In this document: positions 1-5,198 of the stretch, one piece after another
How positions within the stretch are numbered: the first letter of the stretch is position 1
How the letters are laid out: every line of letters begins with the position of its first letter
From: Bacillota bacterium
GTDB taxonomy: Bacteria > Bacillota > DSM-12270 > Thermacetogeniales > Thermacetogeniaceae
NCBI GenBank assembly: GCA_030627585.1
Contig: DAOURU010000099.1
Span: 1-5,273 of the forward strand
DNA: 5,273 bases
Direction of reading: 5' to 3'
The notes under the pieces: generated by a model
What the model was told of the DNA's origin: nothing
Database searches by the model: none
What the model saw: only the letters and a program-made list of their open reading frames with translations
Translations under genes and position numbers: made by a program

Positions 1-30
1 AAAGACCTCCAGGGCTCACCAAGGAACATG

Positions 31-838
31 TTAAACTTTTACTGGTTTTAACTCTACCTGGTTGTTTTTCAGCAGTTGATAGCATTCCAGCGGTGGTAAG
101 TATTTAGTTGCTGAATGAATCCGGGTTTCGTTGTAAAAGCGGATAAAGTCGACAACCGTTGCATACGCTTCGGCATAGCTGGCAAACTCATGACGCGATA
201 GGCATTCCTCCTCCAAGATAGCGTTAAATGACTCGATATGAGCGTTTAAATTGGGTGTTTTAAAGGGAATCCTTTCGTGCTCGATGCCAAGTTCCAGGCA
301 CGTCTCCTCGAAAAGGTTGCTGATAAACTGCGGCCCGTTATCGGATCTGAAGATTGGTTTTTGTTCAGCTGTGTATAATTGCCGTTTAAAAAGAGCGTTT
401 TTAAAGGTGATTACAGCATCCTTCGCTTCACAGGACAAACCGATATAGTAAGCCACAATGCAGCGGTCGTATACATCAATAATCGGCATGATGAAAAAGA
501 ACCTGTCTTCCCCGGCAATGTAGCCGTATTTAATATCTGTTTCCCAGAGCTGGTTGGAAGCCGTAATGAGCCGGTTCCTGGCCAGCCGGCGGGGGTGTTT
601 GCGCTTTGTCTTCCGCTGCGGCCTCAGGATGTTCGGTTCCTTGACATCGCCGGTATACCTTCTTTTTGTTAATGATCAGGTGAAACTTCCGGCGCAGGCA
701 GTGGGTCAGCTTTAAATACCCATACGCAAATCCCTCGGTGCTAATTAGCTCACATAACCATTCTTTGACCTGTTCGTTGCTCACCATCTTATTGTCGTTG
801 GTGAGGGTATAACGGGATCTGGGCCATTTTTGCGCCAC
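31..838 (-). pseudogene. IS3-family transposase OrfB (DDE integrase domain), frameshifted
   Basis: This gene encodes the catalytic rve-type integrase domain of an IS3 element. It is readable only in two frames. The first part (GTG at 838 to about 641) gives the segment ending INKKKVYRRCQ. The second part (about 639 to the TAA at 31-33) begins EPNILRPQRKTKR and continues into the catalytic domain. Removing one of the two C bases at 639-640 (one G on the coding strand) joins them into a normal IS3 sequence. The DDE residues are present: D in WETDIKYG (535-537), D in FRSDNGPQF (340-342) and E in NAHIESF (232-234), with 35 residues between the last two, the classical IS3 spacing. The region between AQKW and PRSRY at the N-terminus looks shorter than in relatives I recall, possibly an in-frame loss of part of the helix-turn-helix. 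Initiation could be at the GTG or, more likely, through frameshifting from orfA. As written the catalytic half is not translated with the N-terminal half. Confidence 0.85.
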
Positions 839-840
839 GG

Positions 841-1164
841 CTATTTTATCGGCAAGGGTAGGTTCGTTTTTTTTAACAAATCACGAAGAATGGCGATTTC
901 CAGGTCTTTTTCGCCCAGCAGTTTCTTAAGTTGTTCATTCTCCTTTGTTATCTTCTTGTAATCAGGAGGAATACAGGAGCCGTTTGTTCCTGGTACCTCC
1001 TTTTGCGGGTAAAATGTGCCGTATCTTTTATAGCACCTTGCCCAGCGGGCGACCAGGCTGGGTGCAATATCATGTCTTCTGGCCACGATCGAGGCATTGC
1101 CCGTTTCCAGGGTTTCTTTCACGATCTGCATTTTCATCTCTGGTGAATATTGTTTTCTGTTCAA
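841..1164 (-). CDS. IS3-family transposase OrfA (helix-turn-helix subunit)
   Basis: This 107-residue protein is the DNA-binding OrfA of an IS3-type element, which binds the element ends and forms the N-terminal part of the OrfAB transposase. Residues 1-50 carry the helix-turn-helix region (MNRKQYSPEMKMQIVKE, then the ASIVARRHDIAPSLVARW recognition part). Residues 70-100 form a leucine-zipper-like coiled coil (ITKENEQLKKLLGEKDLEIAILRDLL), as usual for multimerisation. The start is a TTG at 1164: an in-frame TAG lies immediately upstream, so no earlier start is possible, and an AGGGGG stretch sits about 10 nt upstream of the TTG. The gene ends three codons into the orfB frame. Near its 3' end TTA AAA AAA ACG gives a slippage site leading into orfB. 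Length and layout are normal for the family, and I see no lesion in this gene. Confidence 0.88.
   Translation of the reverse strand: MNRKQYSPEMKMQIVKETLETGNASIVARRHDIAPSLVARWARCYKRYGTFYPQKEVPGTNGSCIPPDYKKITKENEQLKKLLGEKDLEIAILRDLLKKTNLPLPIK
867..874 (-). promoter_or_regulatory. A8 slippery run for programmed -1 frameshift, orfA to orfB
   Basis: On the minus strand the run reads TT A AAA AAA ACG with orfA codons TTA AAA AAA ACG, so an A AAA AAA heptamer is in the correct phase for a -1 slip. After slipping, translation continues AAC GAA CCT ACC CTT GCC GAT AAA ATA GCC GTG with no stop and enters the orfB frame. IS3 elements are known to make their active OrfAB fusion transposase in this way. 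The phase and open reading are seen directly; function is inferred. Confidence 0.75.
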
Positions 1165-1173
1165 CTAAATCAT

Positions 1174-1230
1174 GCCCCCTTATTTAACTGTAACAGATTG
1201 TGGTCTAACTGTCCAATCTCGTTAAGGGGC
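1174..1230. repeat. Short inverted repeat GCCCCCTTA / TAAGGGGC upstream of orfA
   Basis: GCCCCCTTA at 1174-1182 is mirrored by TAAGGGGC at 1223-1230, with one extra C in the left arm and about 40 nt between. The arms bracket the presumed end of the IS3 element. The repeat could be a hairpin that protects the element from readthrough transcription, or chance. No function is claimed. Confidence 0.35.
1187..1216 (-). promoter_or_regulatory. Weak promoter candidate for the IS3 orfA
   Basis: Upstream of orfA the minus strand reads TTGGAC, then about 17-18 nt, then a TTACAGT stretch containing TACAGT (4 of 6 matches to TATAAT). The position, 25-50 nt upstream of the TTG start and at the presumed element end, fits an IS promoter. 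The -10 match is poor, so this is a suggestion only. Confidence 0.25.
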
Positions 1231-1362
1231 TAAATAGATCTGCTAGCTGAAGGGCCTTGACTTTGGATAGGGGTTCTTTTGATTTTTTAATGAACATTAG
1301 TTTTGCAAGCGCCTAAAAAAATGATCAGATCAGATCATGTTTAAATAGAACACTTTTGACTT
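1217..1362. other. Noncoding gap with a possible IS-end relic
   Basis: No gene is seen between the IS3 end and the terminator of the 306-residue gene. TTTTGCAAGCGCC at 1301-1313 reads GGCGCTTGCAAAA on the minus strand, similar to the putative IS tip at 5205-5219, so it may be the relic of another element end. Three GATC sites spaced 5 nt apart at 1321-1338 belong to the terminator stem. Confidence 0.3.
1315..1342 (-). terminator. Rho-independent terminator after the 306-residue gene
   Basis: About 25 nt past the TAA of the gene at 1363-2283, the minus strand reads ATGATC, a 6-nt loop TGATCT, then GATCAT, followed by seven T (the arms share an end with the T tract). The AAAC before the stem can partly pair with the T tract. 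The stem is short and A+T-rich, but position, strand and T tract all fit an intrinsic terminator. Confidence 0.55.
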
Positions 1363-2283
1363 TTAAGGCTGTAAAACAATTCGAGGCGAGCCATAGACAA
1401 TTTGATTTCCATAGTCAGATGAAGATATTTGATACGGCTTTGGAAAGGAAACCACTTGATAATTATATTCCCTGCTGACTTGTGGGAGTCTCAACAAAAA
1501 CACTTCTCTTTTTTCTTTTTCGACATTTACATAGTTAATCTTTTGGCTATTTAAAGGTACTTGTTTCCAATTTAAGAAAGCTACTACTGCAAAGTCAGAG
1601 TTTTTTCCTTCCGGATGACCAATGGATAAAAACACTTCTTCATTAGATTTCGAAGTATACATCAATTTTAGGTTATTGGATCTGCTTATAAAAAGTGAAG
1701 TGCTTGGACTATCAAAGGTCTTAAAGGGCTTTGTATAAAACGGTATTTTCTTTTCTTCCCCTTTTTCTATCAAAAATCGCATTGCGATTACATTTTGAAG
1801 AAACGATGCTTTTTGTATGTTCTCCTCTTTTAACAAATAGTTTGGTTTCTTGATAACTAAATAATCTAACTCCTTTATTCCCTTTTTGATTTCTATTTTC
1901 GTTTTAATGTTTATCGTCTGATTTGGTTTAACAATGAAAGGATACATCAAATGCTTTTTTCCATCCACTTCAAATTCTGCTTGATTAAAATCCCTTAATA
2001 TAATCAATCCATAATCTCCTTCTTTATCAAAAAAATGACTAAGTGAAATTACCTTAATTAACTGCCCGTCTTCCGGGTATTTTAGTACGCTTCCTTCTTC
2101 TATAAGCTTTCCATTTGGTTCATATAACCCAACAGCAATGTTCCCCGAATTGCTTTCAATATCTGGTGGTATATCTTTAAAAACCTCTTGATTATCATTG
2201 TGATGATTTAAAAACCGGATCATTATAAATATAAGCATTAAAACTATAGTTATAATAAGAATTAACGGTCTTCTCATTATCAT
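1363..2283 (-). CDS. Hypothetical membrane-anchored protein, function unknown
   Basis: I do not recognise this 306-residue protein. Residues 1-4 (MIMR) are followed by a hydrophobic stretch at about 6-24 (PLILIITIVLMLIFIMIRFL), which should be an uncleaved signal anchor. The rest is hydrophilic and probably outside the membrane. It has no cysteines, no lipobox and no enzyme motif I can name. The segments QTINIKTKIEIKKGIKELDY and FLNWKQVPLN suggest a beta-rich fold, but this is only an impression. Two starts are possible: ATG at 2283, 4 nt after AAAGGAG, and ATG at 2277, about 10 nt after it; they differ by two residues. The gene is clearly more A+T-rich than the transposase genes around it and has no co-directional partner of known function. 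A terminator-like hairpin follows it. It appears intact, unlike its neighbours, and is either surviving host DNA between insertion sequences or a passenger gene. Confidence 0.75.
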   Translation of the reverse strand: MIMRRPLILIITIVLMLIFIMIRFLNHHNDNQEVFKDIPPDIESNSGNIAVGLYEPNGKLIEEGSVLKYPEDGQLIKVISLSHFFDKEGDYGLIILRDFNQAEFEVDGKKHLMYPFIVKPNQTINIKTKIEIKKGIKELDYLVIKKPNYLLKEENIQKASFLQNVIAMRFLIEKGEEKKIPFYTKPFKTFDSPSTSLFISRSNNLKLMYTSKSNEEVFLSIGHPEGKNSDFAVVAFLNWKQVPLNSQKINYVNVEKEKREVFLLRLPQVSREYNYQVVSFPKPYQISSSDYGNQIVYGSPRIVLQP

Positions 2284-2286
2284 TTT

Positions 2287-2293
2287 TCTCCTT
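2287..2293 (-). promoter_or_regulatory. Ribosome-binding site of the 306-residue gene
   Basis: The minus strand reads AAAGGAG just before AAAA and the ATG at 2283. The spacing is tight for that ATG (4 nt) and about 10 nt for the second ATG at 2277, so the true start may be either one. Confidence 0.6.
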
Positions 2294-2371
2294 TAGTTTC
2301 AACGCAAGGGTTAAATTTACCCATCCCGGCGGAATCTTATTGGGGTTGCCGAAGCGGATGTTGAGTAAATC

Positions 2372-2565
2372 TCATGTTTTCATCTTCCCGATGTTCTTGA
2401 CACATTTTTCCTTCTCATATCGGAACTGCCACCTGAAAAAAGAATAGCCGCGCTTTCGAGCGGAGGATAACCCACTTCATTGATCATCAGTCTCCAGGGC
2501 TAAACGTAGACCTGCAACCGCTTGTCCGGCCAGTTTTCTTCGTAATTATTTTGCAGATCCACGAA
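2372..2565 (-). pseudogene. istB: Remnant of IS21-family IstB helper ATPase
   Basis: The 290-nt gap upstream of the 306-residue gene contains a decayed piece of IstB, the AAA+ ATPase that assists the IS21 transposase. Translated on the minus strand from about 2565 it gives DLQNNYEENWPDKRLQVYV, then a TAG stop at 2500-2502, then RLMINEVGYPPLESAAILF. The latter matches the IstB Walker B region, usually of the form LLIIDE-GYLPL---GANLFFQ, with the catalytic-site D changed to N. In a shifted frame it continues FFQ and RYEKEKCVKNIGKMKT before a TGA at 2372-2374, equivalent to the RYEK segment after Walker B. The Walker A part and the C-terminal end are absent, and no IstA is visible. The following 2284-2340 stretch (TGGGTAAATTTAACCC type) resembles the DNA that often follows istB in IS21 elements, from memory only. 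Confidence 0.65.
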
Positions 2566-2573
2566 CTACTATA

Positions 2574-2783
2574 TCAATAATTTTCAATAATCCGTGCTGC
2601 CTTTGCCTGATTAACGAAGTCGTGGGCCTCTGAGTTTTCATGACTAACGAGGTCATCTGTATAATTTACTTTCGTTACAGCCATACTGTCATCCAAACAC
2701 AAGGCTTTGGCTATTAACCCTGCAAGACTAACTCCTGCCGAACTCGCCAGCATACGCTGAACATACGTTAACCGTTCATGCAT
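2574..2783 (-). CDS. Small hypothetical ORF, doubtful
   Basis: A 69-codon ORF running from ATG at 2783 to TGA. The sequence (MHERLTYVQRMLASSAGVSL near the start, AKAARIIENY at the end) does not resemble any family I know. The N-terminal third is mildly hydrophobic (ASSAGVSLAGLIAKAL) and could be an amphipathic helix. The nearest purine-rich motif, TGGAGAAAA, ends more than 10 nt before the ATG, so the ribosome-binding site is poor. It lies between the IstB remnant and the inverted repeat of the next insertion sequence. It may be a fragment of a larger disrupted gene or not a gene at all. Confidence 0.3.
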   Translation of the reverse strand: MHERLTYVQRMLASSAGVSLAGLIAKALCLDDSMAVTKVNYTDDLVSHENSEAHDFVNQAKAARIIENY

Positions 2784-2856
2784 GGGGTAATTTTTTCTCC
2801 ATTAGTCCATATCGCGAAAGGAACGCAAAAAAACAGGCTAGTATAACATTAAATAT

Positions 2857-2877
2857 TAGCTAGATTCTGCTGAAAAA
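2857..2877 (+). repeat. Left terminal inverted repeat of the DDE element
   Basis: It begins TAGCTAGATTC and ends GCTGAAAAA. The only difference from the reverse complement of 4520-4540 is T at 2868 in place of C. It lies about 80 nt beyond the stop of the reconstructed transposase. Confidence 0.85.
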
Positions 2878-2958
2878 AAGCAATTTCCTGATTACTCTTC
2901 TATAAGTCTGTAGGTTGCTCCTTGATAACTTGATCATGGTTTGGCGCTGCCGCCTGGC

Positions 2959-4357
2959 TTAGATCAGCTTGGCTACCCGGTTCAGGTTATATCCCCAGAT
3001 GGCTCCGCCCACCCAGCGCCGGCAGCCGTTCAATCCCCGGTAAAGTGTCCGGTCGAGTCCGTAGCGCCTCTTCAGTTCACTGATTGTTCCTTCTTGACCG
3101 GCCCGCCAGCGCTGAAGCCGACGGAACCAGGGCTGCCGCTCGTATGGAGTAGCGCCGGCGGCTGCGTTTGCCTTTAAAGGGCAGGCTCACCTTTTGCACA
3201 CCCATCTCCTTTAAAGCGCGAATCGCCTGCCGGAGCCCAGAACCCCCGGTCGGTAGCAGCGCACCTGCGCACTCGCCCGGTGCGCTGAATGTGTTCCTTG
3301 ACGCCGGGGACGAGTAGTTCTTTATCCGGAGGGTTGCCTATCATCACGTTGTACTCGGTAATCAGCCGCTCTGCATTTTCCGTCAGCCGTATTTTGTAGC
3401 CGAACTCGGTTTCGCGGTGTGCCTTGCCGCGTTTGATGGGCCGAGCCTCCGGGTCGAAAATACTCACCAGGCGGTCCGGCAGGATTAGCTGACCAGCATT
3501 CACCTGCCGCGCCTGTTTGATTACCTGTTCTCCCAGGGCAAGGGCTTTTTCCAGTTGAACAGCAAGACGCTGTTGCCTTACCTGTACCGTGCTGGCCAGG
3601 TTTTGGGCTTCCCGGCGAAGTTGCTCCACCACTCCCCGGGCGGCCTTAAGGGTTTTTTCCGCGTTTGATCGGCCATTTCGCCGGTGATCCGACGCACTTC
3701 CTCTACTGCTACTTGCGTGCGCCGCTTCAGTACTTTGGTGATCGCCAGCACCCGTTTTTTGATGCTGCGCGTGCGGTCCCGGACAACTGTTCCCGCCTCA
3801 CCAACAGCAGCCTGGGCCTGTTTCACCAGGCGCGTCACCACCCGCACTGTGTCCGCAATCAAGCCGGAATCGGTGGGATGGTGGATGTTCGCCTCGACCA
3901 CGGTGGTATCCACCCGCACTTTGTTTCTGCTCTTTAAGAGCCTTTCTTCCTGGGCTTTGCGGACCAGGTGGGCGTTTAATTCGGCCATGTGGTCACTGCC
4001 GCTGGCATCCAGCCGCTGCCGGATCTTGGACAGACTGCTGGGATGGGGCACCGGCTTGTTCCAGGGAATCCGAAAGATTTGGCGCCAGCTGATCCGGTCG
4101 CTGACCAGGGCGCAAAGGTGCCGGTCGCTGAGCCCATACTGGTGCTTGAGTGCTGTCATGCGCAAGTAGGTTTCCGCCGGCACGGAGGGCCTCCCCAAAC
4201 ACTGATGGTATTTGTCCCGAAACGGTGTGAAGAAACGCTCATCATCCAGCCAAGCGTCCAGTTTGGCCAGATCTTCCGGAAGCTCAAGCACCTCGGGCGG
4301 CAATAGCAAATCTACCAGTGATATTTGTCGGCTTTCTTCCTGCCGGATTCGCAGCAT
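2959..4357 (-). pseudogene. DDE transposase (IS4/IS5 superfamily, IS1182/ISNCY-like), three frameshifts
   Basis: The gene reads in four segments. Segment 1 runs from ATG at 4357 to the A6 run at 3654-3659 and contains the N-terminal domain (LGRPSVPAETYLRMTALKHQ, then WRQIFRIPWNKPVPHPSSLS) and the first catalytic Asp in KVRVDTTVVEANIHHPTDSG (residue 150). Segment 2, joined by adding one A at 3654-3659, runs to about 3234 and contains ETEFGYKIR and the second catalytic Asp in ATDRGFW (3249-3251). Segment 3, joined by dropping one C at 3232-3233, gives RQAIRALKEMGVQKVSLPFK. Segment 4, joined by dropping one base near 3145, gives YERQPWFRRLQRWRAGQEG, the catalytic Glu in ISELKRRYGLDR (3076-3078; E-x2-R-x3-L spacing) and ends GYNLNRVAKLI with TAA at 2959-2961. 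The rebuilt protein is about 465 residues with all DDE residues. The start is preceded by a GGGGGTG motif about 8 nt away. The family name within the DDE transposases is less certain than the DDE assignment. Confidence 0.85.
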
Positions 4358-4519
4358 TATTTTTCACCCCCGCAGGAAACTGGGGTTTTGCGTCGAACCA
4401 TGAACAACATAGGGATTTCCTCCTGTGCGTTTGTTTTGTTTTCTTCTCCTTAAACAATTCGCCACAGGAGCCGGAATCCCTTGATTTATATGCATTTTCA
4501 AGGAACTTTTTGGCTGACT

Positions 4520-4540
4520 TTTTCAGCGGAATCTAGCTAG
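4520..4540 (-). repeat. Right terminal inverted repeat of the DDE element
   Basis: It reads TTTTTCAGC ... GAATCTAGCTA on the plus strand, the partner of 2857-2877 with one mismatch. The A of the last base abuts the GTTATAATG segment leading into the IS110 leader, so this is the junction between two elements. Confidence 0.85.
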
Positions 4541-4548
4541 TTATAATG
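4521..4548 (+). promoter_or_regulatory. Candidate promoter at the junction before the IS110 leader
   Basis: A perfect TATAAT occurs at 4543-4548. The best -35 is TTTTCA at 4521-4526 (4 of 6 matches to TTGACA) with a 16-nt spacer. Transcription would begin near 4555, at the first bases of the structured leader. The -35 lies inside the terminal repeat of the neighbouring element, so this would be a hybrid promoter created by the insertion, or the -10 belongs to an older promoter that lost its own -35. Confidence 0.5.
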
Positions 4549-4556
4549 AACGAGGC

Positions 4557-4644
4557 CGGCCCCATTTCGCAACTCGTAGGTTATACTTGAGTTATGGATG
4601 CTTTTAAAGCACCCAAGTACAGAGCTACATGCGAAAGGAGCCGG
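4557..4644 (+). ncRNA. Structured leader of the IS110 gene, candidate bridge RNA part or translational control hairpin
   Basis: Three nested pairings are visible. The outer stem is CCGGC (4557-4561) with GCCGG (4640-4644), CC (4562-4563) with GG (4637-4638), and TTTCGCA (4565-4571) with TGCGAAA (4630-4636): 14 pairs interrupted only by bulged A4564 and A4639. An internal loop follows, 4572-4583 on the 5' side and 4620-4629 on the 3' side, in which GTAG (4576-4579) can pair with CTAC (4625-4628). The inner hairpin pairs TACTTG (4584-4589) with CAAGTA (4614-4619), GG (4596-4597) with CC (4612-4613) and TGCTT (4599-4603) with AAGCA (4607-4611), loop TTA. IS110-group elements are known to encode a bridge RNA in the noncoding end upstream of the transposase, made of stems with internal loops that pair with target and donor DNA. 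Only one such loop is seen here; a second may have been lost at the 4540 junction. The outer stem also buries the ribosome-binding site, so translational control is a real alternative. Confidence 0.5.
4633..4640 (+). promoter_or_regulatory. Ribosome-binding site of the IS110 transposase
   Basis: GAAAGGAG is followed by 9 nt and the ATG at 4650, a strong site that fixes the start. All but one base of AGGAG is paired within the 14-bp outer stem of the leader, so it would be hidden when the leader is folded. Confidence 0.8.
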
Positions 4645-4649
4645 TTAAC

Positions 4650-5198
4650 ATGAATTATAACACAAAGTTTATAGGGTTGGATGTTTCTAAAGAGAGTATC
4701 GCTGTTGCTGTTGCCGACTGGGGCCGTAAACCTGCCCGGTACTGGGGTCAAATCAAAAACACCTTCGAAGAGGTCCGTAAGTTAATGGAAAGGATCGGAG
4801 AACCGGAAAATCTTCTGGTATGTTACGAAGCAGGGCCAACCGGATATGAACTCTACCGCTTTCTTAAAAAGCTGGGCATCCATTGCATTGTTGTTGCTCC
4901 CTCCCTGATTCCCACACGGTCGGGAGATAGAGTAAAGACTGACCGCCGAGATGCCGTAAACCTGGCACAACTTCTCCGTGCCGGGGAGTTAACTCCTGTC
5001 TGGGTACCTGCGGAGGAAGATGAAGCATTAAGAGATCTGGTACGGGCACGGGAAGACGCCAAAGAAGATCTCTTAAGAGCAAAACACAAGTTTCCTAAGT
5101 TTTTGCTGCGCCATAACCTTCATCCCCCTGCGGGTGTGCGGAACTGGAGCAGCAAGCACCGCCTCTGGTTAGATGGTTTAAAATTTGAAAACAGTGCC
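4650..5198 (+). pseudogene. IS110-family transposase (DEDD recombinase), N-terminal part only
   Basis: The frame is open from ATG at 4650 to the end of the window. The first 183 residues are an IS110 transposase N-terminus, the RuvC-like domain that works with a bridge RNA. The DEDD residues are visible: D11 in FIGLDVSK, E60 in CYEAGPTGYEL, and D98 and D101 in RVKTDRRDAVNLAQLLRAGEL. Then come PVWVPAEEDEALRDLVRARED and RNWSSKHRLWLDGLKFENSA, typical of the linker. After about residue 183 the expected continuation is lost and the frame reads SRKPLQNPLTSRQKNNK, which is basic and unlike IS110. The C-terminal Tnp domain with its catalytic serine is therefore absent, and the fragment is less than half of a normal protein of about 400 residues. 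The break is most simply explained by another insertion sequence entering at or next to CTAG (5200-5203). The fusion frame has no stop before the window edge, so the true end of translation is unknown. Confidence 0.85.

Larger units (their letters stand above)
1..1216 (-). mobile_element. IS3-family insertion sequence, probably incomplete at the left window edge
   Basis: The minus strand carries the standard IS3 arrangement: a small helix-turn-helix OrfA (841-1164) followed directly by a DDE integrase-type OrfB (31-838) in the -1 frame, with an A8 slippery run near the end of orfA. The promoter-proximal end is placed near 1216 because the coding part stops at 1164 and a TTGGAC/TTAGACC segment precedes it. 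Plus-strand bases 3-7 (AGACC) match the start of TTAGACC read inward from the other end, and about 10 of 21 positions agree over the aligned stretch, so weak terminal repeats are possible. The exact termini and any target duplication are not resolved, and the orfB end may continue beyond base 1. The element is broken by a frameshift in orfB. Confidence 0.75.
2857..4540 (-). mobile_element. DDE insertion sequence (IS1182/ISNCY-like) with clear terminal inverted repeats, decayed
   Basis: A roughly 1.68-kb element bounded by a 21-bp inverted repeat at 2857-2877 and 4520-4540 (20 of 21 match). It encloses a single transposase gene on the minus strand that fills most of the element, with about 100 nt of noncoding DNA after the gene and about 160 nt before it. 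Both repeats contain CTAG close to the outer edge (2860-2863 and 4533-4536), so a palindromic 4-bp CTAG target duplication is possible, which would place the true tips at ATTC. The element is visibly richer in G+C than the DNA on either side. The transposase carries three frameshifts, so this copy is probably inactive in cis, although its ends may still be recognised by a transposase made elsewhere. Confidence 0.8.

Noticed and set aside
251..672. Plus-strand ORFs of 65 and 97 codons
   Set aside because: They are antisense to IS3 orfB, whose catalytic motifs are unambiguous.
1321..1338. GATCA-type tandem repeat suggesting a repeat array or regulator site
   Set aside because: There are only three short units, and they are explained by the hairpin of the terminator for the adjacent gene.
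2941..3177. Plus-strand ORF of 78 codons, proline-rich
   Set aside because: It is antisense to the C-terminal segment of the DDE transposase, where the catalytic Glu motif is clear in the minus strand.
3684..4169. Long plus-strand ORF of 161 codons
   Set aside because: It is a shadow of the minus-strand DDE transposase in G+C-rich DNA. It is rich in Arg, Ser, Thr and Trp without motifs, and the opposite strand carries the recognisable protein.
4782..5089. Three minus-strand ORFs of 62-78 codons
   Set aside because: They lie opposite the IS110 N-terminal region, which has the DEDD motif and a strong ribosome-binding site. The minus-strand products are low-complexity and unrecognisable.
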